From: Pararhodobacter oceanensis
Lineage (GTDB): Bacteria > Pseudomonadota > Alphaproteobacteria > Rhodobacterales > Rhodobacteraceae
Direction of reading: 5' to 3'
Assembly (NCBI RefSeq): GCF_003076755.1
Contig: NZ_QDKM01000002.1
Span: 1-64,000 of the forward strand
DNA length: 64,000 nucleotides
Below are positions 17,669 through 26,583 of the stretch, in pieces; positions within the stretch are counted from its first letter, which is position 1; each line of letters starts with the position of its first letter. The notes beneath the pieces are model-generated. The model saw only the letters and a list, made by a program, of their open reading frames with translations, was not told the origin of the DNA and did no database searches. Position numbers and translations under genes: made by a program.

Positions 17669-18061
17669 ATGACCCACTCCCCCCAACCCGTGACCATCAC
17701 ATCGAGCTGGGTCAGGATCGCGTCGGTCGAGGCCCTGCAAGGCGAGCGGCCTGTGATTCCGGTCACCGCCTTTGGTCAGGCCTTGGTCCTGTTTCGCGAT
17801 GAAGAGGGCGAGCTGGGGCTGATCGGCCGCTATTGCCCGCATCGCGGCGCCGATCTGTGCTATGGACGGCATGAGAACAACGGGCTGCGCTGTCCGTTCC
17901 ACGGCTGGCATTTTGACCGCTCGGGGCAATGCACCGAACAACCGGCAGAGCCCGAAGATTCGAAAATGTATAAGATGATCCGCCTGCCCAGTTTCACTGT
18001 GGTTGAACGCGACGGGGCGATCTACGCGCAGGATGCCGGTGCGCTTCCTGCCGCGACCTGA
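17669..18061 (+). CDS. Stand-alone Rieske [2Fe-2S] protein
   Basis: Rieske protein of 130 residues. The ligands are CPHRGA and, after the usual spacing, CPFHGWHF (CxH...CxxH). The sequence is nearly that of the N-terminal domain of a phthalate 4,5-dioxygenase-type alpha subunit: ALVLFRDEEGELGLIGRYCP, then GLRCPFHGW and EQPAEPEDS. The ATG at 17669 follows AGAGGA by about eight bases. It lies 34 bp before the catalytic subunit gene, which lacks these ligands, so this protein probably supplies the electron-transfer centre. No reductase gene is visible nearby. Confidence 0.92.
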   Translation: MTHSPQPVTITSSWVRIASVEALQGERPVIPVTAFGQALVLFRDEEGELGLIGRYCPHRGADLCYGRHENNGLRCPFHGWHFDRSGQCTEQPAEPEDSKMYKMIRLPSFTVVERDGAIYAQDAGALPAAT

Positions 18062-18095
18062 GCCCCTAGCCCCCGTATCCAAGAGGACCAAACGC

Positions 18096-19337
18096 ATGAT
18101 CTCTCAACAGCTAAACGACCTCATCACGCGGATCGGCCCCGACACGGCGGCGGGGGCGGTGCACCGCAAATACTGGCAACCCGCGGCGCTCACCGATGAG
18201 TTGCCGGATGCGGTTGCCGGTGAACCCCCGATGCTGCCGGTCAATCTGCTGGGCGAGCGGCTGGTGCTGATCCGCGACGCCGCCGGCGCGCTGTCGCTGG
18301 CCACCCGCGAGGCCGCAGCCGACGAGCCCCCCGCCCATCACCCCGCGCGCGCAGATATCAAACTGGTCGCGGGCGGCCCGACCTATCCGGTGGTCGAGAA
18401 GAACGGCATCTGCTTTGCCTATCTCGGCGGTGGCGACGCGCCTGCATTTCCGAATTTCGACTGTTTCCGCGCGCCCGAAAGCCATGTGTTCGCCTTCAAA
18501 GGCCTGTGGCAGTGCAACTGGCTGCAAGCGCTGGAGATCGGCATTGATCCCGGTCACGCCTCGTTCCTGCACCGGTTCTTGCAAGACGAAGACCCCAGCG
18601 ACGGCTACGGCAAGCAGTTCCGCGACAAGGCGGCGAATACCGATATGCCGATCACCCAGGTGCTGCGCGAATATCCGCGCCCCGAGATCAAGGTCGAGGA
18701 AACCGATTTCGGCCTCAAGATCACCGCCCTGCGCCATATGGACGGGGATCTGACCCATGTGCGGGTGACCAACCAGATTTTCCCCTCGGCGATCTGCATT
18801 CCTATGTCGCGCGAGATGATCATCACCCAGTGGCATGTGCCGATCGACGATGAAAATTGCTATTGGTATACGATGTTCACCAGCTTCCAGAACCCCGTGG
18901 ATAAGGCGGTGATGCGCGCCCAGCGGCTCAAGGAGCACAGCCTGCCGACCTATGCGCCGCTCAAGAACCGCGCGAACAACTACCACTATGACCCCGCCGA
19001 GCAGAAGTCGCTGACCTATACCGGCATGGGGCTGGATATCAATGTCCATGACCAATGGGCGGTCGAGGGTATGGGGCCGATTCAGGACCGCACGCGCGAA
19101 CACCTCGGGCGCGGCGACGCGGCGATCATCCGCTACCGGCGGATGCTGCGCAAGGCGATCAAAGAGCTTGAGACCGGTCAGGCCGAGCGCCTGCCGATGC
19201 AGGACCGGCAAGCAACATCGCAGCTGGTGGGGCCGCTGTCGAATGATGCGATCACCGGCAGCGAGGATTGGCTGGCCGCCAGCTTGGCCGCCGATCAGGA
19301 GCGCCGCAGCGCCGCGCCTTGGGACGCGCATATATGA
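18096..19337 (+). CDS. Ring-hydroxylating oxygenase catalytic subunit lacking its Rieske cluster
   Basis: Non-haem iron oxygenase of 413 residues, phthalate/vanillate-type. The mononuclear iron site is present as DPGHASFLH (Asp-x2-His-x4-His) near residue 155. The N-terminal region keeps the Rieske-domain framework (YWQPAALTDELP, LLGERLVLIRDAAGALSL, YPVVEKNGICFAYLG) but the CxH and CxxH cluster loops are gone, replaced by a short segment rich in Ala, Pro and His. The neighbouring 130-residue Rieske protein contains exactly the missing part. The start at 18096 follows AAGAGGA. The stop overlaps the next gene as ATGA. The substrate is unknown. Confidence 0.88.
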   Translation: MISQQLNDLITRIGPDTAAGAVHRKYWQPAALTDELPDAVAGEPPMLPVNLLGERLVLIRDAAGALSLATREAAADEPPAHHPARADIKLVAGGPTYPVVEKNGICFAYLGGGDAPAFPNFDCFRAPESHVFAFKGLWQCNWLQALEIGIDPGHASFLHRFLQDEDPSDGYGKQFRDKAANTDMPITQVLREYPRPEIKVEETDFGLKITALRHMDGDLTHVRVTNQIFPSAICIPMSREMIITQWHVPIDDENCYWYTMFTSFQNPVDKAVMRAQRLKEHSLPTYAPLKNRANNYHYDPAEQKSLTYTGMGLDINVHDQWAVEGMGPIQDRTREHLGRGDAAIIRYRRMLRKAIKELETGQAERLPMQDRQATSQLVGPLSNDAITGSEDWLAASLAADQERRSAAPWDAHI

Positions 19338-19810
19338 CCCCCGAGGCTGCTTGCGCCGGTGCAGAGCCGTTTCAGGATATTCTCGACGGGTATTTCACCC
19401 TGCGCGAATCGCTGCGCCAGATGATGGCGCGGCACGGGTTCCAATGGGCGTGGCTGACCCTGCGCCATGCGCCGATCATGCAGATTGACGGATTGCCGCC
19501 AGAGGCGCCGGTGCCCTTGCATATGCGCGATGGCTATGCCGGATTTATCGACGGTATGATGCTGACCGTGATCACCCGTGACGCCTCGGATCTGCTGCTG
19601 CACGGAAGTGGCGCATGGCGCTGGCTCGACCGGCCCGACGCCACCGGCCTGCCGCAGGATATCCGGCTTGGCGAGCCCGCCTATCTGACCGGATTTGGCC
19701 TGTCCGCGCGTCCCATTGCGCCGCTGCGCCGGATTTCTGCGGATGAGGTATTGGGTGAGGCGCGCGATGTGATGCGCGATTCCGCAGCGTTTCGCCCGTT
19801 TTCTGCCTGA
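19334..19810 (+). CDS. Unknown protein coupled to the oxygenase
   Basis: A 158-residue protein I do not recognise. It starts at an ATG overlapping the oxygenase stop by four bases, so it is almost certainly co-translated. It is soluble-looking, with no signal peptide or membrane segment. Notable segments are FQWAWLTLRHAPIMQIDGLP and LHGSGAWRWLDRPDATGL. Position suggests an accessory or downstream factor of the split oxygenase. It is not an obvious beta subunit or reductase. Confidence 0.75.
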   Translation: MTPEAACAGAEPFQDILDGYFTLRESLRQMMARHGFQWAWLTLRHAPIMQIDGLPPEAPVPLHMRDGYAGFIDGMMLTVITRDASDLLLHGSGAWRWLDRPDATGLPQDIRLGEPAYLTGFGLSARPIAPLRRISADEVLGEARDVMRDSAAFRPFSA

Positions 19811-19821
19811 GCGCTCCGGCC

Positions 19822-20166
19822 TTACCCGCTGCGCAGCAGGGACTTCTTGTAACAACCCGGATCCATATCGCGGATATCGACGCTGATCGCATGGATCTCG
19901 GGGCAGGTCGCCCGCAGATCGCGGGTCATCGCCTCGGCCAGCGCCAGTTTCACCTCGGGTCTGCGCCCCGCCAGCAGTGCAATCGTGACATGGATGAAAC
20001 TCTGACCACCGTCGCCCAGTAGCACCGCCTCGTAGGGCAGTAGCCGCGCCTTGATATCACCGCGCTGCATCACCCCGCTGGCGGCGGCGCATTCGACCGC
20101 CGCCTGCAACACCGCGCGCCGGTCGATCCCGTCCTCGGCGAAATACTCGATCACCAGATGCGGCAT
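19822..20166 (-). CDS. 5-carboxymethyl-2-hydroxymuconate isomerase-like (CHMI)
   Basis: Tautomerase-superfamily protein of 114 residues starting MPHLVIEYFAEDGID, with the N-terminal Pro that serves as the catalytic base in this family after Met removal. Later segments ARLLPYEAVLLGDGGQSFIHVTIALLAGR match CHMI/HpaF proteins. It lies two bases downstream of the glutamine-synthetase-like gene on the same strand, implying co-transcription. A ring-cleavage or keto-enol step in the island's pathway is plausible. Confidence 0.85.
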   Translation of the reverse strand: MPHLVIEYFAEDGIDRRAVLQAAVECAAASGVMQRGDIKARLLPYEAVLLGDGGQSFIHVTIALLAGRRPEVKLALAEAMTRDLRATCPEIHAISVDIRDMDPGCYKKSLLRSG

Positions 20167-20168
20167 GT

Positions 20169-21629
20169 TCAGAAAATCCCGAAATACTCGGAATGCTCCC
20201 ATTCCGTGACCGTGCCCAGATAGCGCTTCCATTCCGCGCGCTTGAGGGTCGAGATATATTCGGCAAAATCCGCCCCCAGACGTGTGCGATAGAGATCGCC
20301 GCCCTCAAACGCCTCGATCGCCGCGATCAGACTGGGCGGCAGCAGCGTCGCGTCATTGCTATAGGGGTTTTCAACCGGCGGCGGCGCGCTCAGGCCGCGC
20401 TCCAGCCCCGACAGTCCCGAGAGGATCTGCGAGGCGAAATAGAAATACGGATTGGCGGCAGGCTCGGCGACGCGGTTCTCGACACGGCTGGCGCCATCGC
20501 CCGGCGCCATCAACGCCCGCACCATCGCCCCGCGATTGTCATAGCCCCATTCAACGCGGTCGGGCGCCAGTTGAAACGGCTGGTAACGCTTGTAGCCGTT
20601 GACCGTCGGCGTGGTCAAAAGGCAGCTCTCCTGCGCATGCGCCAACAGCCCCGCGATCCACGCCTCGGCCTGCGCGGTCAGCTTGCCCGCCGCCTCGGGG
20701 ATGAACATATTGCGCCCGCTGGCATCGGTCAGCGACTGGTGCAGATGCCAGCCGCTCGAGGCGCTGTTCTCGGTCTTGGGACGGCACATAAAGGTCGCAT
20801 GCAGCCCCTCACGGGTGCAGACTTCCTTCACCATCGTGCGGAACATGATCATATTGTCGGCATGGGTCATCGCATCGGCGGGCTCGAAGGTGAATTCGAA
20901 CTGGCTTGGCCCCATCTCCACCTCGGTCGAGCGCACCGGCAGTCCCAGCGCCTGCGCATGACGGCGCAGCATATCCATCACCGGCTCCAGCCGGTCGTAA
21001 TTGGCCTCGGACAGATATTGATAGCCCTGATCCAGCAGCTCGGTCTGCGGCGGCACCCCGGGCATGCCGGTCTGGTCATGCCCGCGCGCGTTCTGGGTCA
21101 GCTGATAGACGTGAAACTCGACCTCCAGCCCCACCGTCAGCCCGTAACCCGCCTCGGCCAGCGCCGCGACGGCATGGCGTAGCACCGGACGCGGCGCAAA
21201 CGGCAGGGGCCGCCCGTCGCGCGCATAGGGATCGCAGAAGATCCACGCCGAATGCGGCGCCCATGGCAGGGTGCGAAAACTCGCGGGATCGGGCACCAGC
21301 AGCATATCGCCGGCCCCCGCCATCGTCGCCATGAAGCCGGTCTGACCGGCCTCCCAGACCGGAAACACCGTGCGGTTCGAGGTATCCTTGAGCAGCAATG
21401 TGCTCGGCAGGTTCAACCCGCTGCGAAACACCGAGGCCAGACTTGCCGCGGTGACGGTTTTGCCGCGCAGCAACCCGTGCTGGTCGGCGAATACCACGCG
21501 CACGGTTTCCAGCGAGCTCCCCTCGATCCGCGCCAGCAAGGCCGCCGCCTGTTCAACCATCGCCGCGTCCAGCAACCCGTCCTGTGCCAGCCGTCCCGCG
21601 GCAATCTGTGAGTGATGGGAAGAAGTCAT
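20169..21629 (-). CDS. Glutamine synthetase-like ligase (gamma-glutamylation type)
   Basis: GS-fold, ATP-dependent ligase of 486 residues. It has the metal-binding stretches GLEVEFHVY and EVEMGPSQFEFTF, the ATP-site segment SSGWHLHQSL and the C-terminal RVENRVAEPAANPYFYFA. The N terminus (VRVVFADQHGLLRGKTV) fits the PuuA/GlnA-like catabolic branch rather than housekeeping GlnA. Such enzymes glutamylate amines before oxidation. With the CHMI-like gene it forms a minus-strand unit divergent from the second iclR. Confidence 0.9.
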   Translation of the reverse strand: MTSSHHSQIAAGRLAQDGLLDAAMVEQAAALLARIEGSSLETVRVVFADQHGLLRGKTVTAASLASVFRSGLNLPSTLLLKDTSNRTVFPVWEAGQTGFMATMAGAGDMLLVPDPASFRTLPWAPHSAWIFCDPYARDGRPLPFAPRPVLRHAVAALAEAGYGLTVGLEVEFHVYQLTQNARGHDQTGMPGVPPQTELLDQGYQYLSEANYDRLEPVMDMLRRHAQALGLPVRSTEVEMGPSQFEFTFEPADAMTHADNMIMFRTMVKEVCTREGLHATFMCRPKTENSASSGWHLHQSLTDASGRNMFIPEAAGKLTAQAEAWIAGLLAHAQESCLLTTPTVNGYKRYQPFQLAPDRVEWGYDNRGAMVRALMAPGDGASRVENRVAEPAANPYFYFASQILSGLSGLERGLSAPPPVENPYSNDATLLPPSLIAAIEAFEGGDLYRTRLGADFAEYISTLKRAEWKRYLGTVTEWEHSEYFGIF

Positions 21630-22042
21630 CTTATGGCCGCCCTGTTAGAATTAGCGAGTGTGCCGGAACCGTTGCGCGAAGTCCCGGGGGAATGTCTCTG
21701 GTCACCGCCCGCGCCATGGGTTTGCCGCGGGCCAGAGCCGCCGACTGACCCGGCGCTGGTGTCATCGACAGCCGCGCGCTGAACCGCGCCCACACCAGCC
21801 GCGCCGCTGCAGATCGGCATCAGGCGCGACAGGAAAATCCGGCACGAAATCCGGCTGTTTCCCCAGTCGAACGCTTGTTTTGCCGCAGGCCTTCACTTTA
21901 CGCTCCGTTTGTTCGATAATCCACCATATGGTTGCTAAACTTTTGACCTGTCAAGGATAGTATGACTTGCCTGCGCCAGATTTGACCGGCACTAGATCGC
22001 AATAGAGATCCGCGCCGTCACGTCAGGCGTTGAAATGTAGGA
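21630..22042. promoter_or_regulatory. Divergent promoter region of GS-like gene and iclR
   Basis: This 413-bp segment has no convincing gene. It holds the third copy of the putative operator (TCGATAATCCA, 21913-21923). Bases 21890-21970 are more AT-rich than the flanks, as expected for promoters. The plus-strand iclR starts at 22043. Confidence 0.5.
21913..21923. promoter_or_regulatory. Putative IclR operator, site 3
   Basis: TCGATAATCCA in the context GTTTGT-site-CCATATG shares the GTTCGAT left flank with site 1. It lies about 120 bp before iclR and 284 bp before the GS-like start. Confidence 0.45.
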
Positions 22043-22816
22043 ATGATGAACGTGCAGCCAGACATCCCGCTCAAGGATATCTCCCTGACCTTCATGAAGG
22101 GCATGACGGTTCTCAGGGCGTTTGACGACACCCACAGCCATTTGTCGCTGGCCGAGATCGCCCGCCTCACCGGTTTCGAGCGCGCGGCGGTGCGGCGTCT
22201 GGTGCTGACGCTGGTGCATCTTGGCTATGTGCATAAGGACGACAACCGCTACTCCCTGACCCCCCGCGTCTTGGTTCTGGGCAGCGGATTTCTGCGCGGC
22301 AACCAGTTCGGGCGGCGCGTGCAGCCGCTGATCGAGCTGTGCGCGCGTGAGGTGGGCTATAGCGTCAGCCTGGCGATGCGCGATGGCCCCTCGGCGGTCT
22401 ATGTCGCGCAATCCTCGCAGCAGAACGCGCGCTATACTTTCGGCTTCACCATCGGCAGCCGCCTGCCGCTGCTCAGCACCGCCATCGGGCGCATGCTATT
22501 GGCTTGGGGCGACGAGATCTGGGCGCAAGAGATGCTCGAGACCCTGCCGATCGAGCGGTTCACACCCAATACCTTGATGGAGCGTGACGCGATCGCCACG
22601 GCCATCGCCAGCATCCGCGAGGCCGGTGTGTCGATTGTCGAAGGCGAGTTCGAGACCGGCGCCGTCGGCATCGCGGTTCCGGTCGGCGCCATGCACCGCG
22701 CCGAGGCCGCGCTGGGGATTTCCGAACCGATGAGCGAGCTTTCCGCCGCCGACTACCCGCGCCGCGCGGAAATCCTCCACCGCTATGCCAACCAGATCGC
22801 AGACGAGTTGCGATAG
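22043..22816 (+). CDS. IclR-family transcriptional regulator (PcaR-like)
   Basis: Regulator of 257 residues. The helix-turn-helix is LSLAEIARLTGFERAAVRRLVLTLVHLG at about residues 33-60; the effector domain contains GYSVSLAMRDGPSAVYVAQ and STAIGRMLLAWG. It resembles the first IclR of the island in length and organisation, so the two may be paralogues with related operators. It marks the right boundary of the catabolic island. Confidence 0.94.
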   Translation: MMNVQPDIPLKDISLTFMKGMTVLRAFDDTHSHLSLAEIARLTGFERAAVRRLVLTLVHLGYVHKDDNRYSLTPRVLVLGSGFLRGNQFGRRVQPLIELCAREVGYSVSLAMRDGPSAVYVAQSSQQNARYTFGFTIGSRLPLLSTAIGRMLLAWGDEIWAQEMLETLPIERFTPNTLMERDAIATAIASIREAGVSIVEGEFETGAVGIAVPVGAMHRAEAALGISEPMSELSAADYPRRAEILHRYANQIADELR

Positions 22817-22919
22817 GGCGCTGACCGCAAGCAGAGTGGCGTCTGTCTTTGGTTCCGCAGGGCGGCGCCAGCGGAGAGAAGCCACCCCCTTGCCCCCCCG
22901 CTGGCTGGGGCGACGGGCG

Positions 22920-24290
22920 CTAGAACCAGCGCCCCACAGCGATCAGATGCGCGGTTGGTGACAGATCGACTGCGCTGCCGGTGATCCGCATGGCGCTGAT
23001 ATCGCTGGCTTTTACCGCGTCGCTGCCGCCGATCACCAGCGCCACCGCGCGGTCAATGCCGCTGCCACCGCCCGCCATGGCGCTGCCCGACACCTGCGGC
23101 GGCGCAGCGAACGCGGCAGGATAGGTCCAATCGACCGCCGCCGTCGCATAGGGCGCCGCATAGCTCCCCGCACCCGTCGCAAGGATCGAGCCCAACCCGA
23201 TCTCGTGGTGGCAAATCTGCGTGCCATCGGCCCAGCGCAGCAAGCGCCCCGTCGCTGTTGCCCCGCTCTCGATCACCGCGCCGGTCGGCAGGCCGCCCGC
23301 CTCGCTGACCGGCCCGACAATCCGCCCCTGATGGATCACCTCCACCCAAGGCGACCAGCCGCCGCCGCCGTAGCTGCGGGTGAACTGGCGGAGTTCATCG
23401 GCCTGCCCGCTCGCCGGCGCGGTGGTAAAACTCTGCACCCATTCCGTGGCCGAGCGCCGCAGGTTGACCAGCGCCCCCGCCGCCGCAATCGGGTAGTTAT
23501 TCCCCGAAGTATCCGCCGCGTCAGAGATGTAATAAAGCCCCGACGCCATGAGCGCGTCCAGATCATCCGCCGCGCCCAAACCCAACGCCGTGCCCAGCCC
23601 GAAATCCCCACTGCGCAGCAAGCGACCCATGGTCAGATCAACGGGCGATTGCGTCACCGCCGTGCCACTGGCCAGCCCGCTGCCCGAAATCTTCAACGCC
23701 TCATGCCATGTCGCCCCGTCCGCGCTGACCTTGATCGCAAAGTCATCGCCGCCCGCGGTGCCCATCTCGGCCCGCCCCGACCAGCCGGTTTGAAACAGCA
23801 AAGATGCGGTGTCCCCCGCCGCAGATTTGTTCAGCTTCAACTGATGCCCCGCACCCTCGTGATTGAGCAGCGTCGCCTCGGCACTCACCGCCAGCCGGTT
23901 TACCGCATCATAGCCCGCGTTCACCCCCAGCCCCGCGAGGTTCTGCAAGGCGGGCAGGGCAGGGGCGACCCATTCCGTCCCGTCCCAGATACGCAATTCC
24001 GCCCCCAAAGCGGCCCGCCAGCCCACGCGCGGCGCGATAAACAGCCAGCCGCCATTCGCCCAAGCCGCCAGCGCCCCGTCCTGCCCCGCCCAATCGTTCA
24101 CCGCGCCCGCACCCAAGGCCCAGACCTGCCCCTCCAGTGGCGCGGCGGGCGGCGTCACCTGCGCAAACCCCTCCACCCGCAACTGCACCAGCAGATCCAG
24201 CCGCTCCAGCGCCTCGTTATGGGTGATATGTTTCTGCGCCTGCGCGGCTTGCAAATAGGGCAGGGCGAGATTGGTGGAATACTCGGGCAC
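22920..24290 (-). CDS. DUF2793 phage/GTA-associated protein
   Basis: A 456-residue protein with a DUF2793-type N-terminal half: LPYLQAAQAQKHITHNEALERLD, then EGQVWALGAGAVNDWAGQDG and GGWLFIAPRVGW. DUF2793 proteins are typical of prophages and gene transfer agents of Rhodobacterales, where relatives act as fibre or spike components. The Gly/Ala-rich C-terminal half (YGGGGWSPWVEVIHQG, MRITGSAVDLSP) looks like a fibre or receptor-binding tail. No other phage genes flank it, so it is an orphan here. Confidence 0.8.
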   Translation of the reverse strand: MPEYSTNLALPYLQAAQAQKHITHNEALERLDLLVQLRVEGFAQVTPPAAPLEGQVWALGAGAVNDWAGQDGALAAWANGGWLFIAPRVGWRAALGAELRIWDGTEWVAPALPALQNLAGLGVNAGYDAVNRLAVSAEATLLNHEGAGHQLKLNKSAAGDTASLLFQTGWSGRAEMGTAGGDDFAIKVSADGATWHEALKISGSGLASGTAVTQSPVDLTMGRLLRSGDFGLGTALGLGAADDLDALMASGLYYISDAADTSGNNYPIAAAGALVNLRRSATEWVQSFTTAPASGQADELRQFTRSYGGGGWSPWVEVIHQGRIVGPVSEAGGLPTGAVIESGATATGRLLRWADGTQICHHEIGLGSILATGAGSYAAPYATAAVDWTYPAAFAAPPQVSGSAMAGGGSGIDRAVALVIGGSDAVKASDISAMRITGSAVDLSPTAHLIAVGRWF

Positions 24291-24488
24291 GGGTGACCTC
24301 CAGATGTCAGTTTCGCCGCCATCCTCCGCGCCAAACCCTCACCCCGCCCTAGCGCAGCGCCCGCCGCCCCTGCGGGCCGCGCAACAGCCGATCACCTCCG
24401 ATCACCTCTTGGCGCGCCACGCTTGCCAGAGACGGCGCGCTGGTCAAAACTACCCGCATTACACAATGTTCATTTCAGTGAGGTCTCC

Positions 24489-24962
24489 ATGCATGATTTC
24501 AAAAGCGTCCTTCTCGCCACCACCACCGCCGCGCTGCTGCCGGTGATCGCCAGCGCGCAAGTGGTCGGCGAATGCGACTGGCTCGGCAATGCCGCCAATA
24601 TCGCCGAGCCATGGGAGGTGAACTCGCGCACCTTCGCCAATGGCAACATCCGCATCGCGCTTTTGGACACCGGCGGTGAGCCGGTCTGTTGTTCGGCGCA
24701 TCTGTTGGTGCTATCGCCCTCGGGCAACGGCAGCGACGGGCCAGCTTACCGCCAGTGCCGCGTGGTCTCGGCGACGGCGGGGCAGGGGTTCTATTCGATG
24801 GATATCCCCGGCATTACCGCCAGCTACGACCCCGCGCGCGGCTTGCTGGTCTCGGTGCCGGTCGGGCATTGGCATCAGGGGATGGACAGCGGCGCCGGGC
24901 CGATCCCCGGGCGGATGGATATCCGCATCAATCAGGCCAATGGCGCGGTCTATTACGAATGA
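24489..24962 (+). CDS. Secreted hypothetical protein
   Basis: A 157-residue protein with a clear signal peptide (FKSVLLATTTAALLPVIASA, cleavage after AQ). The mature part has several cysteines (GECDWLG, EPVCCSAHLL, YRQCRVV) suitable for disulphides in the periplasm. No family is recognised. The ATG at 24489 has GAGG about eight bases upstream. It precedes acpS by 15 bp but is not functionally linked to it. Confidence 0.8.
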   Translation: MHDFKSVLLATTTAALLPVIASAQVVGECDWLGNAANIAEPWEVNSRTFANGNIRIALLDTGGEPVCCSAHLLVLSPSGNGSDGPAYRQCRVVSATAGQGFYSMDIPGITASYDPARGLLVSVPVGHWHQGMDSGAGPIPGRMDIRINQANGAVYYE

Positions 24963-24977
24963 ATTGAGAGACTTAGC

Positions 24978-25382
24978 ATGATCCTTGGCGTTGGCACCGA
25001 CCTTGCAAATATCGAGCGGATCGAAGGCACGCTGGCGCGCTTCGGTGACCGTTTCCGCAACCGCGTGTTCACCGAGATCGAACTGGCCAAAGCCAAACGC
25101 CGCAAGGATGAGGCGGGCACGCTGGCCAAACGCTGGGCGGCGAAAGAGGCTTGTTCCAAGGCGCTGGGCACCGGTCTGGCAATGGGGATTTCATGGCGCG
25201 ATATGGGTGTGGTCAACCAGCGCGGTGGGCAGCCAACGATGGTGCTGACCGGCTGGGCCGCCGACCGTATGGCCGAGATGACCCCGCCGGGGCATAAGCC
25301 GGTGGTCCATGTCAGCCTGACCGATGATCACCCTTGGGCGCAGGCCTTTGTGGTGATCGAAGCGGTGCCGGTGACCGACTAA
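24978..25382 (+). CDS. acpS: Holo-[acyl-carrier-protein] synthase
   Basis: Transfers 4'-phosphopantetheine from CoA to ACP. It has 134 residues with the family signature [13 protein letters not shown] near the N terminus (the metal-binding Asp) and the second motif [17 protein letters not shown], followed by the LSHDD-like [15 protein letters not shown]. The stop overlaps the convergent ruvB stop by four bases. Confidence 0.97.
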   Translation: MILGVGTDLANIERIEGTLARFGDRFRNRVFTEIELAKAKRRKDEAGTLAKRWAAKEACSKALGTGLAMGISWRDMGVVNQRGGQPTMVLTGWAADRMAEMTPPGHKPVVHVSLTDDHPWAQAFVVIEAVPVTD

Positions 25383-26413
25383 CCGTCGCCCTCAAACAGG
25401 CTGCTCTGGCTCGGCGGTAGCGGCGCGCTCAGCCCCAGATGGTGCCACGCCCGCGCGGTCAGCATCCGCCCCCGCGGGGTGCGCGCAACAAGGCTTTGCT
25501 GCAGCAGGAACGGCTCGATCACCTCTTCAATCGCGTCGCGGCTCTCCGACAGCGCGGCGGCAATCGTCTCCACGCCCACCGGCCCGCCGCCGTAACCCTC
25601 GGCCAGCAGCAGCAGATACCGCCGGTCAGCCCCGTCCAGCCCCAGATGGTCAACGCCCAGACGGGTCAGCGCATCATCGGCCAGCGCTTGGCTGATCGTC
25701 CCGTCGCCCTCGACCAGCGCGAAATCGACCACGCGACGCAACAGCCGTCCGGCAATCCGCGGCGTGCCGCGCGCGCGTTTGGCAATCTCGCGCACCCCGT
25801 CCTCATGCGCCGCGACCCCCAATAGCCGTGCCCCGCGCGAGACGATCTGGCACAACTCCGCCTCGGTGTAGAATTGCAACCGCGTCGGGATGCCGAACCG
25901 GTCGCGCAGCGGCGTGGTCAACAGGCCCAGACGGGTGGTCGCACCGACCAGCGTAAAGGGCTGCAACTCGATTCGCACGGTGCGCGCCGCCGGTCCTTCG
26001 CCGATCACCAGATCCAGCTCGAAATCCTCCATCGCCGGATAGAGCACCTCTTCGACCACCGGATTGAGCCGGTGGATCTCGTCGATAAACAGCACATCGC
26101 GGGCTTCAAGATTGGTCAGGATCGCCGCCAGATCACCGGCTTTGGCCAGCACCGGCCCCGAGGTCATCCGAAAGCCAACGCCCAATTCGCGCGCCATAAT
26201 CTGCGCCAGCGTGGTTTTGCCCAGACCGGGCGGGCCGTAAAACAGGGTGTGGTCCATCGCCTCTTCGCGGATTTTCGCGGATTGGATGAACACTTTCAGG
26301 TTCGCCCGCGCCTCATGCTGGCCGACGAATTCATCGAGCATCTGCGGCCGCAGCGCGCGGTCGGCATCTTCGGGCTGCGCGGCAGGGCGCAAGGTGGGAT
26401 CGGGCGTGGTCAT
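25379..26413 (-). CDS. ruvB: Holliday junction ATP-dependent helicase RuvB
   Basis: Motor of RuvAB branch migration, 344 residues. The AAA+ elements are intact: Walker [12 protein letters not shown], Walker B DEIHRL, sensor 1 region [20 protein letters not shown] and arginine finger region [12 protein letters not shown]. The C-terminal winged helix contains [13 protein letters not shown]. It follows ruvA in the usual ruvC-ruvA-ruvB order but is separated from it by 170 bp. Confidence 0.98.
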   Translation of the reverse strand: MTTPDPTLRPAAQPEDADRALRPQMLDEFVGQHEARANLKVFIQSAKIREEAMDHTLFYGPPGLGKTTLAQIMARELGVGFRMTSGPVLAKAGDLAAILTNLEARDVLFIDEIHRLNPVVEEVLYPAMEDFELDLVIGEGPAARTVRIELQPFTLVGATTRLGLLTTPLRDRFGIPTRLQFYTEAELCQIVSRGARLLGVAAHEDGVREIAKRARGTPRIAGRLLRRVVDFALVEGDGTISQALADDALTRLGVDHLGLDGADRRYLLLLAEGYGGGPVGVETIAAALSESRDAIEEVIEPFLLQQSLVARTPRGRMLTARAWHHLGLSAPLPPSQSSLFEGDG

Positions 26414-26583
26414 GGGCGCAGAGTGGTCCGATGAAAAGCGCTTGGCAAGTGGCCCGCGCGGGTTGTTGGGTTAGGGCATGTCGCGCCCAATTGACTTCAT
26501 CTGTTGGCGTGATGGCATTGGCTTTGCCAACGCTGCCTCACCCCGAGCGGGGAATGCGCAAATCTCATTGAGCGCGACACACT

